Shown here: positions 52,190-60,686 of the stretch, piece after piece | Layout: each line of letters begins with the position of its first letter | Numbering within the stretch: the stretch's first letter is position 1 | Source: JBCBKU01 sp965267475 | GTDB taxonomy: Bacteria; Pseudomonadota; Alphaproteobacteria; Rhodobacterales; Rhodobacteraceae | Reading direction: 5' to 3' | DNA: 64,000 nt | Assembly: GCA_965267475.1 (NCBI GenBank) | Contig: OZ254079.1 | Location: 3,162,001 to 3,226,000 of the forward strand | Program-made: the position numbers and the translations under genes | The notes under the pieces: generated by a model | Seen by the model: the letters and a program-made list of their open reading frames with translations, nothing else | What the model was told of the DNA's origin: nothing | The model's database searches: none

Positions 52190-53113
52190 ATGAAAATTGA
52201 GACAATAGATCGGATCGACCTCAGGACGCTTATCTGTTTTGAGCGGGTCGCCGTTCTCGGCAGTTTCGCCGCGGCGGGCCGCCAATTGGATATGCCGCGT
52301 GCCGCTGTGAGCCGGGTAATCCTGCAGCTTGAGGACCAGGTGGGGACCAAGCTTTTCCAACGGACAACCCGAAGCGTCACCCTGACACATGAAGGACGTG
52401 CGCTCGCGGCAGCGGCCGGACCGGCCCTTTCGGATCTTCGCATCGCCCTCATGGAGACAAAGTCCACAGAGACTGACCTGCGCGGAAGCGTCAGCTTTTC
52501 CGTGAGCCAGGCGTTCGGGCGGCGATTTGTCTTGCCCGCTCTCTCGACCTTTCGCGAGGCATTTCCAGAGGTCAGGATCGAAATGATGACGGCCGATAAT
52601 CTGGAGGACCTCGTGGAGCAGGGTCTCGACTTCACGATCCGCCTTGGGGAATTGCCCGACAGCTCTCTGGTTTCGCGCAAACTGGCGGAGGTTGAAATCG
52701 TCCTGGCCGTGCCAAAGAACCTTCTAAAAAGTCACCCGCTGCCGAAGTTATTTGACGATCTCGACGAGTTGCCAACGATCGGCTTCCGGATCCCCGGCAC
52801 GCGCCGCATGTATCGTTGGGACTTCCACAAAAGAGGCGAGGTCTTCTCTATGACCCCAGACGACGCAAGTGTGATCACGGACTCGGTCGACGATATTGCC
52901 AGTCTTGTGGCTCAGGGTGCGGGTGTATCCCCGGTGCCTCGCTATCTCGTGGAAGACCTTATCGCCAGTGGTGATGTCGTGGTCGGGCTTCCGGCTTATC
53001 GCATTCCGTCAATCCCTGCCCATCTTTGCTTCCCTGGGCGCGGCAAGCGCCCGAAACGGGTTGAGGCGCTGATCTCGCACCTCGCGACGCATATCAAGCG
53101 CGAACTTGGGTGA
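52190..53113 (+). CDS. LysR-family transcriptional regulator
   Basis: This is a 307-residue LysR regulator. The DNA-binding domain has LGSFAAAGRQLDMPRAAVSR and RTTRSVTLTHEGRALA; the effector domain has LDFTIRLGELPDSSLVSRKL, nearly the same phrase as in the preceding LysR, so the two are related. The ATG at 52190 is used instead of a longer frame that runs back into the upstream gene. It lies 137 bp before the MBL-fold operon on the same strand, which it may regulate. Confidence 0.87.
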   Translation: MKIETIDRIDLRTLICFERVAVLGSFAAAGRQLDMPRAAVSRVILQLEDQVGTKLFQRTTRSVTLTHEGRALAAAAGPALSDLRIALMETKSTETDLRGSVSFSVSQAFGRRFVLPALSTFREAFPEVRIEMMTADNLEDLVEQGLDFTIRLGELPDSSLVSRKLAEVEIVLAVPKNLLKSHPLPKLFDDLDELPTIGFRIPGTRRMYRWDFHKRGEVFSMTPDDASVITDSVDDIASLVAQGAGVSPVPRYLVEDLIASGDVVVGLPAYRIPSIPAHLCFPGRGKRPKRVEALISHLATHIKRELG

Positions 53114-53250
53114 ATTCCGCTTTCGTCGGAACAAGCTGCTTCATTTAGATTGTCACGAATTATCAGACAGCATGCATCATATTTGATCTCTAATCTAAGA
53201 CAAACTGCGGGGCTAGCTTTGGGTGGCAGAACACATCCTGGAGCCATCCA

Positions 53251-54177
53251 ATGTCACATCAAAGTTCAAAATTGTCTCGCCGGTCCTTCGGGTTGGGCAC
53301 GGCAGGCGCAGCCATAGCGGGCTTGACGGCCCCTGGCGCATCGGCGCAAACCGCCATACCCGGCAACACCAAAATCCATCGCATCGAGCAGGATATCGGC
53401 TTCCCTGTGAACGCCTATATCGTTGAAGGCGCTGAGGAGCTGGTCGTTGTCGATGCCTTGTTGACGGATACCGCTTCGAAGCAGCTCCGCGCTAAAGTCG
53501 ACGCAATCGGCAAACCGCTGCAGGCCGCGCTTCTGACGCATCCACATCCTGACCATTATGCGGGCCTGGGGAACCTCACTGCGGGCCTGGACGTGCCGAT
53601 CTATTCGGTGCCCGGCGTGAACGACGTCGCGCGGCGCGATGATGCTGCGAAGGACGCGCTGATCTCCGGCATGTTCGGGCCGGAATGGCCGTCAAACCGC
53701 GTCTTCCCAACCGAAATGGTGACGGAGGGCGACACGCTGAACTTCGGCTCAGGGCTGTCGTTTCAAGTCATGGATATCGGCCCGGCAGAATCCTTCCACG
53801 ACAGCGTCTTCCTGCTTGAGGGCGAGAAACCCGTGGCGTTCGTCGGCGACCTCGTCTTCTCTCTGATGCATGCCTATATGGCCGATGTTCAGAACCCAAG
53901 CTGGCGGGCCGCTTTGGACCGGGTTCAGGCGGAGCTTGCCGAGGACACGCTGCATTTCGTCGGTCACGGCATGCCCGCAACACCAGCGTTCCTGCAGTGG
54001 CAGAAAACGTATCTGGAGATTTTCGACCGCTCGATCGAGGCCGCCGACTGGTCTGAGCCCGAGGCTGCAACGGCGTCCGTCATGCAAGCCATGAGCGCCT
54101 ATCTTCCCAGTGAAGATCTTGCCTTTCTTTTGCAGCTCTCGATTGAACCCAACGCGCAGGCGGCTGGAAAACTGTGA
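53251..54177 (+). CDS. Tat-exported MBL-fold metallohydrolase
   Basis: This is a 308-residue metallo-beta-lactamase-fold protein. A twin-arginine signal (KLSRRSFGLGTAGAAIAGLT) covers about residues 7-32. The zinc motif is LLTHPHPDHYAGLG, with later ligands in SFHDSVF, FVGDLVFSL and FVGHGMPATP. The fold covers lactonases, glyoxalase II and related hydrolases; the motif alone does not select one. GGAG lies ahead of the ATG. It begins a plus-strand operon with two reductase-type genes. Confidence 0.85.
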   Translation: MSHQSSKLSRRSFGLGTAGAAIAGLTAPGASAQTAIPGNTKIHRIEQDIGFPVNAYIVEGAEELVVVDALLTDTASKQLRAKVDAIGKPLQAALLTHPHPDHYAGLGNLTAGLDVPIYSVPGVNDVARRDDAAKDALISGMFGPEWPSNRVFPTEMVTEGDTLNFGSGLSFQVMDIGPAESFHDSVFLLEGEKPVAFVGDLVFSLMHAYMADVQNPSWRAALDRVQAELAEDTLHFVGHGMPATPAFLQWQKTYLEIFDRSIEAADWSEPEAATASVMQAMSAYLPSEDLAFLLQLSIEPNAQAAGKL

Positions 54178-54199
54178 TCGTCAGACAATGGAGAAAAAG

Positions 54200-54853
54200 A
54201 TGAAATACGCAGTTCTTGGAACCGGCATGGTTGGCCACACGCTGGCCACCAAACTCGCCGCGCTCGGTCACGAAGTTCGGATGGGCGCGCGCGAAGCCGA
54301 CAACAAAAAAGCCCAGACCTGGGCGTCGAGCACCAGTGGCGCGACTGGGCAAGGTGCCTACAGGGCGGTCGCCGACTGGGCGGATCGGGTGATCTTCGCC
54401 GTGAATGGCGCGCATATCGAGGACGTGGCGTCCGCCGTCGGCAACGAGGCTGTCGCAGGTAAGACAGTCATCGACGTCACAAATCCGCTCGACATGAGCC
54501 AGGGCATGCCGCCCCTTCTGGTCGCCCATTTGGCGAACACCAATTCTGCTGGAGAGGCGCTACAAGCGGCCTTGCCCGACGCGAAAGTGGTCAAGACGCT
54601 CAACACGATGAACCATGAAATCATGGTCGATCCTGCCCGTGTTCCGGGCGACCACGACGTGTTCCTGTGTGGCGACCATGACAACGCGAAGGTCGACGTG
54701 CGCGAGGTGTTGGCGGAGTTCGGCTGGGCAGCGCCCATTGATCTCGGCCCATTGACGGCGGCGCGTGGCACGGAAGGAATGATGCCCTTTTGGCTTCGGA
54801 TGTGGGGAGCCAATGGCTCGGCGGACTTCAACTATCGAATTGTGAGGGCATGA
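54200..54853 (+). CDS. NADP-dependent oxidoreductase, F420:NADP reductase-like
   Basis: This is a 217-residue Rossmann protein. YAVLGTGMVGHTLATKLAAL and the following VRMGAREADNKKAQ resemble the NADP-binding start of F420-dependent NADP reductases and related coenzyme-F420-independent enzymes. VIDVTNPLD and VKTLNTMNHEIMVDP are also typical. The ATG at 54200 has GGAGAAAAAG upstream. It overlaps the SDR gene by 4 bp, suggesting co-translation. No F420 biosynthesis genes are visible, so NADP chemistry on another substrate is more likely. Confidence 0.85.
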   Translation: MKYAVLGTGMVGHTLATKLAALGHEVRMGAREADNKKAQTWASSTSGATGQGAYRAVADWADRVIFAVNGAHIEDVASAVGNEAVAGKTVIDVTNPLDMSQGMPPLLVAHLANTNSAGEALQAALPDAKVVKTLNTMNHEIMVDPARVPGDHDVFLCGDHDNAKVDVREVLAEFGWAAPIDLGPLTAARGTEGMMPFWLRMWGANGSADFNYRIVRA

Positions 54854-55539
54854 CTATGCGCGTGGCTGTCATAACCGGTGCGTCGCAGGGCCTCGGTCTG
54901 GAGACGGCGCGCCAGCTTTCCGAGCTTGGGTATCACACCATCCTAACCGGACGCGACAAGGACGCCCTTGCGCGCGCAGCAGACGGTCTGGCCAATGCGG
55001 AAGGCCGGGTTCTCGATGTTGCGGACGATGCGTCGGTTGCGGCCTTCTTCGATTGGCTCCAGGAAATCCACGGGCGCCTCGACGTGCTTGTGAACAATGC
55101 CGGCCGTATATACGGCGCACACGGCGCGTCGTTGCTCGCGACGGATTCGGGCAATCTCGCGGAGGCCCTGAACAACAACGCGCTCTCTGCCCATCGCATG
55201 ATGCGCCGCGCGATACCGATGATGGCAAAGACCGGCTACGGCCGGATCGCCAACGTGTCATCAGGCATGGGTGCGCTAAACGACATGGGCTCCGGTGCCG
55301 TGCCCTACCGCGTGTCGAAGACCACGATGAACGCGCTGACACTTCTCGCCGCCCACGAGGCGCCCGAAAGCGTGAAGGTGAACGCGGTCTGCCCGGGATG
55401 GGTACGAACCGAAATGGGCGGACAAAGCGCCACGCGAGATGTCTCGAGCGGCGCAAGCGGCATCGTATGGGCGGCGACCTTGCCCGATGAAGGTCCGAGC
55501 GGCGGCTTCTTCCGCGACGGCCAGCCCATCGAATGGTGA
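54850..55539 (+). CDS. Short-chain dehydrogenase/reductase
   Basis: This is a 229-residue SDR. VAVITGASQGLGLETARQLS binds the cofactor, VLVNNAGRIYG follows, Ser is in NVSSGMGALND, and the catalytic pair is in YRVSKTTMNAL. AVCPGWVRTEMGG closes the core. The ATG at 54850 overlaps the upstream reductase stop; a second ATG at 54856 is an alternative. It resembles carbonyl-reductase-type SDRs. The three-gene set MBL-fold, reductase, SDR suggests breakdown or detoxification of an ester or lactone-derived carbonyl. Confidence 0.87.
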   Translation: MTMRVAVITGASQGLGLETARQLSELGYHTILTGRDKDALARAADGLANAEGRVLDVADDASVAAFFDWLQEIHGRLDVLVNNAGRIYGAHGASLLATDSGNLAEALNNNALSAHRMMRRAIPMMAKTGYGRIANVSSGMGALNDMGSGAVPYRVSKTTMNALTLLAAHEAPESVKVNAVCPGWVRTEMGGQSATRDVSSGASGIVWAATLPDEGPSGGFFRDGQPIEW

Positions 55540-55652
55540 TCATCGTCCGTACGGCCCAAACCAGCCTTTGAGCAACGTACGCAAATGCTGCAGCCGCAGC
55601 CGACATACCTGCCGTTCGCTGCTGGTGCACAACTTGGTTGTAAAAACCGTGC

Positions 55653-56351
55653 TTAAACGTTCGAGGAGGTCTTCAGCTGTGTGACTTGGCGCAACGCATC
55701 GTGCACCGATAAAGGATCATTACTTGGCGCCGAATGATCCCCACCCGCCAAGACAAGCGTCTTTACAAAAGGCAAGCTGGCGATCAGATCACAACTTCTC
55801 TGCAAGAACGGAAGAGTTGCGTCGCCTGAGATGAGATGCACAGGTAGAGCTGGAAGCACGTATTCTTGGGCTTCGAACAAGCAGTCGCGGTGAACTGCTT
55901 CCATCTCTCGTAGAGTAATTGGAAAACTCTCGACACGAAGCGCCCATCGATCCTTGTCTCGTCTTAGCCGGTCGATCTCGGCGTCACTCCTTCGGTGGAA
56001 GAGCCGGGAATGTAGGACCACACCTGCTTCGTTGCCGTGCGTGTCCATCTCGCGTCGAACCAACTCCAATTTGCCGTCAAACTTTGGGTCTCGCTGATCT
56101 GTTGCTGGAGCCTCGAAGAGGACCAACGCTGAAAGCTCAGGCGGATCGCGGAGCATCTCAAGAGCAATGCGAGCCCCCATCGAAATACCGAATACCAGTG
56201 GCCTGTTGCCAACTGCTGAAACGACGGCCCGAAGATCGTCCGCTTCCTTCAGAAAGTCATAATCCGAGTGGTCCCCGCTTTCGCCACGTCCACGACGGTC
56301 GTATGCGACGACCTCAAAGTCTCTCTGAAGAAGCGACTGAAGCTCCGGATT
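55653..56351 (-). pseudogene. Alpha/beta hydrolase, 5' end removed at the IS6 junction
   Basis: The frame is open from the IS edge at 56351 to a stop at 55653, 232 codons. It encodes VVAYDRRGRGESGDHSDYDF, then the nucleophile elbow PLVFGISMGARIALEML with Ser in GxSxG, and late residues LVLAGGDHSAP with the catalytic His. An ATG at 56180 falls inside the elbow, so it cannot be the true start. The first strands and oxyanion loop of the hydrolase are missing, replaced by the IS6 element. It is almost certainly inactive. Confidence 0.88.
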
Positions 56352-57166
56352 GGTGCTGTCAGACTAATGCGAACTCGTCTCAGCTAGGGCAGCCTGTCTG
56401 ACCCTTATGCTGCGCCGAGGCCGCGCCATTCGTTGAGAGCGGCGGTACGGGTTTCTTTGAAGTGGTCGCGGTTAGTGAGGGATCTCTCGGCGTTGAAGTG
56501 GTTTTGCACAGAGGAATGGACGGCGGCGAACTTCTGTAGATTTCGCATTTGCCGGAACCGCTGCATGGCGCGTTCTCGTCGTCGGAACGGTAGGTGTGAG
56601 TTCTCTGCCCGGTTGTTCACCCACCTGCCGGTCTCTTGACGGAATGCCGAGCCCAGTTCCTTGAGAGCGGCACCGTAAGACCGGAGCTTGTCCGTGACGA
56701 TGACCTCGGGTTGGCCATGCATCCGCATCGCTTTCCTCAGGAACTTCAACGCCGCCTTCTTGTCCCGCGTCTTCGTCACAAAGCTCTCAAGCACCTCGCC
56801 CTCGTGGTCCACAGCCCGCCACAGGTAGTGCCGCTCTCCCCGGATCTTCACGAACATCTCGTCGAGATGCCAACGCCAGCGGCTGAATTTCATGCCCTGG
56901 ATCCGGCGCTTTCGGATTTCGGAAGCAAACAGTGGTCCGAACCGTTGCCACCAAAAGCGCACGGTCTCGTGGCTGACATCGATCCCGCGTTCATGCAGAA
57001 GGTCCTCCACATTTCTCAGCGAAAGAGGGAACCGGATATAGAGCATCACGGCCAGACGGATGATCTCAGGGCTCGTCTTGAAGTATCGAAAGGGGCTCGG
57101 CTTGGACATGCCCGTACGCTAGGCAGGCCCCCTGCCAGCCTCAAGCCGGTTTCCTCTGACATCACC
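56352..57166 (-). mobile_element. IS6-family insertion sequence, right copy (815 bp)
   Basis: It has the same terminal repeats (GGTGCTGTCAGA and TCTGACATCACC), length and apparent sequence as the copy at 42761-43575, in the same orientation. Flanking 8-mers (TCCGGATT and CTCGGCAG) do not match, nor do they match the flanks of the other copy. It separates two truncated genes, so it marks a deletion or cointegrate junction. Confidence 0.93.
56405..57109 (-). CDS. IS6-family DDE transposase (second copy)
   Basis: This is a 234-residue transposase with the same predicted sequence as the product of 42814-43518. The DDE residues lie in WHLDEMFVKIRG, VIVTDKLRSYG and NNRAENSHLPF. The reading frame is intact. 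Two identical active copies allow homologous recombination that would excise the 13.6-kb segment between them. Confidence 0.95.
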   Translation of the reverse strand: MSKPSPFRYFKTSPEIIRLAVMLYIRFPLSLRNVEDLLHERGIDVSHETVRFWWQRFGPLFASEIRKRRIQGMKFSRWRWHLDEMFVKIRGERHYLWRAVDHEGEVLESFVTKTRDKKAALKFLRKAMRMHGQPEVIVTDKLRSYGAALKELGSAFRQETGRWVNNRAENSHLPFRRRERAMQRFRQMRNLQKFAAVHSSVQNHFNAERSLTNRDHFKETRTAALNEWRGLGAA

Positions 57167-57858
57167 CTCGGCAGTTCTTCCTGACGCGCTCGCAAGCCAA
57201 ACGATTGATTGCGTCCTGCCGACATGACTTGGCATTGCTGGTCCAAGCCGCACTTTACTCGGGATGTCGTGTCTCAGAGCTCGCGCAACTTAAGGCGCGT
57301 GACGTAGGGGGACATGTATTTGGGATCTATGTTGCCCCCATGAAGAGCTATCGGGGGCGATACGTCATCCTTCCGGACGAGGGAATGTCGTTCTTCCTGG
57401 ATCAGGTCGCGAGTATGGAAGACGAGGACTTTGTGTTCCGAATGTCGTCTGGCAAAATCTGGTCCGGATGCCACAAGCACTTATTCAAAGCCGCAGTGCG
57501 GCGTGCTCACTTGCCTGAAGGGTTCGTGTTCCATGGACTTCGGCACACATATGCAAGCCAACTTGTACAAGCGGGCACCCCATTGGCGATTGTGGCCAAG
57601 CAGCTTGGTCATTCCAATACAGATACAGTTAGCAGAACCTACGGCCACCTCTGTTGTGACGCCATCGAAACGGAAATTTCACGTCGTTTCTCCCCTCTGA
57701 AAAAAGCCAGGCATGATGTTCGTCTGCAGAGCCTACGGAACACACTACAAACCAAAAAGGAACCAAGTTGGTCTTGGCCGCGGAAGAATCGAAGCAAGGC
57801 AGCAGGGGAGGTCGTCGAGTTGTTGCGCGCAAAGGAGGACGAACTGAGAATTCGCTGA
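57167..57858 (+). pseudogene. Tyrosine recombinase (phage/ICE integrase), N-terminus lost at IS6
   Basis: The frame is open directly from the IS edge and reads RQFFLTRSQAKRLIASCRHD, the usual start of the catalytic domain, then YSGCRVSELAQL with the first catalytic Arg. HGLRHTYASQL (HxxR) and LGHSNTDTVSRTYGH with the nucleophile Tyr follow. The N-terminal SAM-like DNA-binding domain of about 150-200 residues is absent, so the enzyme is probably inactive. A TTG at 57205 could start a short product. The long basic C-terminal tail is unusual. It marks the end of a former integrated element. Confidence 0.85.
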
Positions 57859-58077
57859 TCGCCCCCCAGCGGACCTTAGTGCCGATCAGTGACGCTGCAT
57901 CGCAGCTTCTCCAAAGCAGACCTTGGAAAATGGCGTAATCCAGATGGCTCTCACAGCATCTCCCAACCAATTGAGCATCATAGAACCTTCTGCTTTTTTC
58001 CTAAGATCGAACCAAAACTCATTTGCCAAAGAACAAGTTCATTTCATTTTGCGAAGAAATTGAAGGGAGGCGTAGCG

Positions 58078-58353
58078 ATGCTGCAATCCTTGCCACGCGA
58101 AGAAGTTAGGCTGGTCGGTGGCCCTCTTTGGCTACTAATAAATGAATCCCACTGGCCTGATGACCCGGGCAGATTCAACATTACAAGAAATGCGGCTTCT
58201 AGTATCTTAGCCCATTTGGCCTATTGCGCGATTGGGGAAGATGAGAGAGACGATCATTCGCGCGCGAGACTGGTACCATGTGAGGTTTTCCAGAGGCTGG
58301 TTGTTGGCGAGGAATTTGACTTCGTTGATGTGCTGGATGGCCCTGATTTTTAG
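58078..58353 (+). CDS. Hypothetical 91-residue protein
   Basis: The ATG at 58078 has GGGAGGCGTAGCG upstream, a strong ribosome site, and is chosen over a longer frame from 57889. The product (starting MLQSLPREEVRLVGGPLWLL) is acidic and shows no recognised domain, signal or membrane segment. It is the first likely gene of the AT-richer island after the integrase remnant. No function can be assigned. Confidence 0.55.
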   Translation: MLQSLPREEVRLVGGPLWLLINESHWPDDPGRFNITRNAASSILAHLAYCAIGEDERDDHSRARLVPCEVFQRLVVGEEFDFVDVLDGPDF

Positions 58354-58764
58354 GACGTGCAAGTTGTCCGCACCAAGAGGTTAGTGGCAGTGCTCATTCC
58401 GGCTCGGGTAGCGCTGCCTCTGAGGCCCAAAACGTGAAATTGGAAAGCTTTGAACAACGCATTCGCTTTGGACACCAACCACTTCCAAAGTTTTCCAATC
58501 GCATAGCACACTTGAGCTTCGCAGAATTCTTGGTGCTCGATGAGGCCTCTGACCATCCGAAAATGAGGCTTGCCGAAGGGCCTAACGAACTTTTTCGACA
58601 AGCCAACGTGTATTAAAATCCTTTTCTAATAACAGCTTAGAAAAAGTCTTGGTTGGAAACTGCAAAAATCTTCCGTTGATTGGAAATTTTTCCGGAACGC
58701 TCAGCATAAGTAGTCGAACGAACTCAGAAGAAGTTCGTACCCACCGTGAACAGGGGGACATCAT
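58354..58764. promoter_or_regulatory. Upstream region of sigma-like gene A with possible ECF-type promoter
   Basis: These 411 bp are AT-rich. A 60-codon open frame at 58434-58616 (GTG start, weak GAGG) is a doubtful gene. Near the right end, GGAAC (58694-58698) is followed after about 16 bases by CGAAC, resembling a GGAAC-N16-CG(T/A) ECF-sigma promoter. This would suit autoregulation of the sigma-like gene starting at 58765. The promoter call is a pattern match only. Confidence 0.35.
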
Positions 58765-59337
58765 ATGTCGATACCCAAGTCTGTTCAGAGGTTGCTGGCA
58801 AAAGCCGACTGGGTGCAAGTCAGAAACCGAGCACTGGTCCATGCACGTTGGATCGAGTTCGCCAACCGCTGGACGTTACCGAATGCCGTGGCAGAGGACA
58901 TGGTACACAACGCGATCCGGAAAGTTCTGGACGGCACGCGGCGTTGGGACCCCAAACGGGTTCCAGACTTAGACTACTTTGTCGTGTCAGTGGTTCGTAG
59001 TGATTACGACAACCTGTTTCGGCAGCTTCGGAACCAACCGCAAAGAGTTGTGATCGAAGGTGATGAACTCGCTGATCAGTTCATACCAACGCCAGAAGAA
59101 GCGTTGGAACTGAAGCGAATGGTTGAGGGTGCCTTGTACGAGCTTCGCACACGACATCCCAAGCTATACGAGGCATTTCTCGAGTTCGAGCGGTTAGGGC
59201 TATTCGATGGCAGAACGGCAAAACTTGTCGCTTCTGACTTGGGTATCTCGCAGGGAGAACTATCAAAAAGGCGGAGCAAAATGGTTGCCGTTGTAAAGAA
59301 GTACCTCGATGCGTTCGGCTCTGGCCGGACCTCTTAA
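58765..59337 (+). CDS. Sigma-70/ECF-like protein, copy A
   Basis: This is a 190-residue protein. Residues 15-95 look like sigma region 2 (ALVHARWIEFANRW, AEDMVHNAIRKVLDGTRRWD, VVSVVRSDYDNLFRQL) and residues 125-185 like region 4 (YELRTRHPKLYEAFLEFE, then KLVASDLGISQGELSKRRSK as helix-turn-helix). Length fits an ECF sigma factor. GGGGGA lies before the ATG. All but the first two and last three codons are shared with copy B at 60687-61295 in inverted orientation. The membrane-protein gene starts 26 bp downstream and is probably co-transcribed. Sigma activity is inferred. Confidence 0.7.
   Translation: MSIPKSVQRLLAKADWVQVRNRALVHARWIEFANRWTLPNAVAEDMVHNAIRKVLDGTRRWDPKRVPDLDYFVVSVVRSDYDNLFRQLRNQPQRVVIEGDELADQFIPTPEEALELKRMVEGALYELRTRHPKLYEAFLEFERLGLFDGRTAKLVASDLGISQGELSKRRSKMVAVVKKYLDAFGSGRTS
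58771..59326 (+). repeat. 556-bp inverted repeat, left arm
   Basis: This segment is the reverse complement of 60698-61253 over 556 bp, with no difference in any stretch compared and identical translation. Identity starts at codon 3 of sigma-like gene A and stops four codons before its end; the flanks are unrelated. The arms are separated by 1371 bp. Confidence 0.9.
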
Positions 59338-59363
59338 CACAGCAGGCAAAAAAGGAGAAAAAA

Positions 59364-60587
59364 ATGAAAAATCTCAGCGATCTGCTTGCCGGTGAGCATG
59401 GTGATGTTGATGTCATCATGACCGAAGAATACAGATTGAAGTTGGCCCGCATGAGGGCCTTTTTAATGGACGAAGAGGAACGATACCAAGAAATCGACCC
59501 ATATGACATCGCGCATCTATCTTCGGAAAGCATTGGAGAGATGAGGCGCATTTCATTTGGTGAAGAAGGTGCGGACTCCCTCCCGGACGACATTCTTGAA
59601 GCCATTGAAGCGCTTAATAGTGATGAGTCTTGCCAACAGCCTAAAGCCCCGGCCAACGCCAATAGGCGACCCCATGTAAGCTGGCGCACAGGTGTTGGAA
59701 TGGTTGCATGTTTGCTAATCGCCATTGTGGTGTCAGGCGTTTGGCCTGGGGGTTCTTCGGGGGTTGGTGAAACCACCGCGCTTCCTATCGATAAGCGCGA
59801 CATCACACTCGGGGGTCTGGAGAATGGCAGTGGAGGTCTTGAGGGAAAAGTTGTGCATGAGCCAATAAACTATGCTCAATTGGAGGCACCTAGAACAGCT
59901 ACTTTTCCAGGGGCAGTTGCATCAGAAACCGGCGGTTTGCCAGTAGGCGACCTTGAAACAAGACAAGGCGACATAGAACGGCTCGCGGCTACCTCCGCGA
60001 ACCTAGCGTTTGCGCAGCAACGCCTGGCCTTTCCTGGACGAGATCGCGGCACGTGGGTTTCGACTGCCGGAGATACGAGAGTTCGATCGCTTCTCGCTAC
60101 GATAAGCGCGAATTACGACAGTCAAGACATGGCCAAACTTCTTCAGGATCAGTTTGGCACAGATGTCATTGTAAACAAGACGCGCTCACCGAGTGGTATG
60201 AGTATCGTCGTAAAGGATGGTGAAGTAGAGGTGCATTTCTTCAGAATAATCGTGACGGATGAAACACCAAACCCAGCAAGTGCAGCAGACAGTGTCAGCC
60301 TAAGTCCAAACGTCTTTGCGGTCCTTCAAGCTGCGTTGGCAGAGGGAACAAGCGTCGACCCAACGAGAATGCGAGTGAACGACGAGATTGTTGGGATGGT
60401 TGCTAGGGGAGAAGCGGGATATGTGGCGCCAGAAATCACTTTCGCCCGCGGTGATAGCGCCTTTCGATACTCAGAATGCATTGAGGCTACAGGCGAAGTC
60501 CAACTCGCGTCACTTGCCAACCGGTGCATCGTTGAACATGCTGCCGCACGAGATGTTATCTATGTGAACGGTCTCTCAGCGAATTAG
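59364..60587 (+). CDS. Single-pass membrane protein between the sigma-like genes (candidate anti-sigma factor)
   Basis: This is a 407-residue protein of unrecognised family. Residues 1-108 are acidic and probably cytoplasmic. A single membrane helix lies at about 109-127 (RTGVGMVACLLIAIVVSGVW). Residues 130-407 are probably periplasmic, with two cysteines near the C-terminus (RYSECIE, ANRCIVE). That topology and its position 26 bp after a sigma-like gene recall transmembrane anti-sigma factors, but no ZAS or FecR motif is visible. An AAAAAAGGAGAAAAAA ribosome site precedes the ATG. It lies in the segment that could invert. Confidence 0.6.
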   Translation: MKNLSDLLAGEHGDVDVIMTEEYRLKLARMRAFLMDEEERYQEIDPYDIAHLSSESIGEMRRISFGEEGADSLPDDILEAIEALNSDESCQQPKAPANANRRPHVSWRTGVGMVACLLIAIVVSGVWPGGSSGVGETTALPIDKRDITLGGLENGSGGLEGKVVHEPINYAQLEAPRTATFPGAVASETGGLPVGDLETRQGDIERLAATSANLAFAQQRLAFPGRDRGTWVSTAGDTRVRSLLATISANYDSQDMAKLLQDQFGTDVIVNKTRSPSGMSIVVKDGEVEVHFFRIIVTDETPNPASAADSVSLSPNVFAVLQAALAEGTSVDPTRMRVNDEIVGMVARGEAGYVAPEITFARGDSAFRYSECIEATGEVQLASLANRCIVEHAAARDVIYVNGLSAN

Positions 60588-60614
60588 CTCAACATTTGAG
60601 CTCGGTTGAGAAAG

Positions 60615-60644
60615 AAGGCGGCGCGCTGATCAGCGCGCCGCCTT
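60615..60644. terminator. 30-bp perfect palindrome, likely bidirectional terminator
   Basis: AAGGCGGCGCGCTGA is followed immediately by its reverse complement, a perfect 30-bp palindrome. It lies between the convergent membrane-protein gene and sigma-like gene B. On the minus strand it is followed by CTTTCTC. It can terminate transcription from both sides and would keep doing so after inversion of the segment. Confidence 0.7.
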
Positions 60645-60686
60645 ACTGCTCGAGAATGGGCGTTAAACTAGGGCGAAGGGTACAGT

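Larger units (their letters stand above)
42761..57166. mobile_element. IS6-bracketed composite region (candidate pseudo-compound transposon)
   Basis: Two apparently identical 815-bp IS6 elements in direct orientation enclose 12.8 kb of cargo: four LysR genes, an isomerase, a monooxygenase-like protein, a LysE exporter, SDRs, two hydrolase-fold enzymes and an MBL-fold protein. The left copy follows the frc regulator; the right copy joins a truncated hydrolase to a truncated integrase. Identity of the copies indicates recent activity. Whether the whole unit moved as one is inference, since no matching target duplications are seen. Confidence 0.6.

Noticed and set aside
54200..54853. True coenzyme F420-dependent reductase
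   Set aside because: The fold matches, but no F420 biosynthesis or other F420 enzymes are seen; NADP-dependent chemistry is the safer call.
42753..57174. Matching 8-bp target duplications around the IS6 copies
   Set aside because: All four flanking 8-mers were compared singly and crosswise; none match.
57889..58077. Longer start for the 91-residue protein
   Set aside because: There is no ribosome site at 57889, while GGGAGG sits at the right distance before 58078.
58350..58601. 83-codon minus-strand frame
   Set aside because: It has no ribosome site and no recognised family, and overlaps other weak frames; it cannot be supported.
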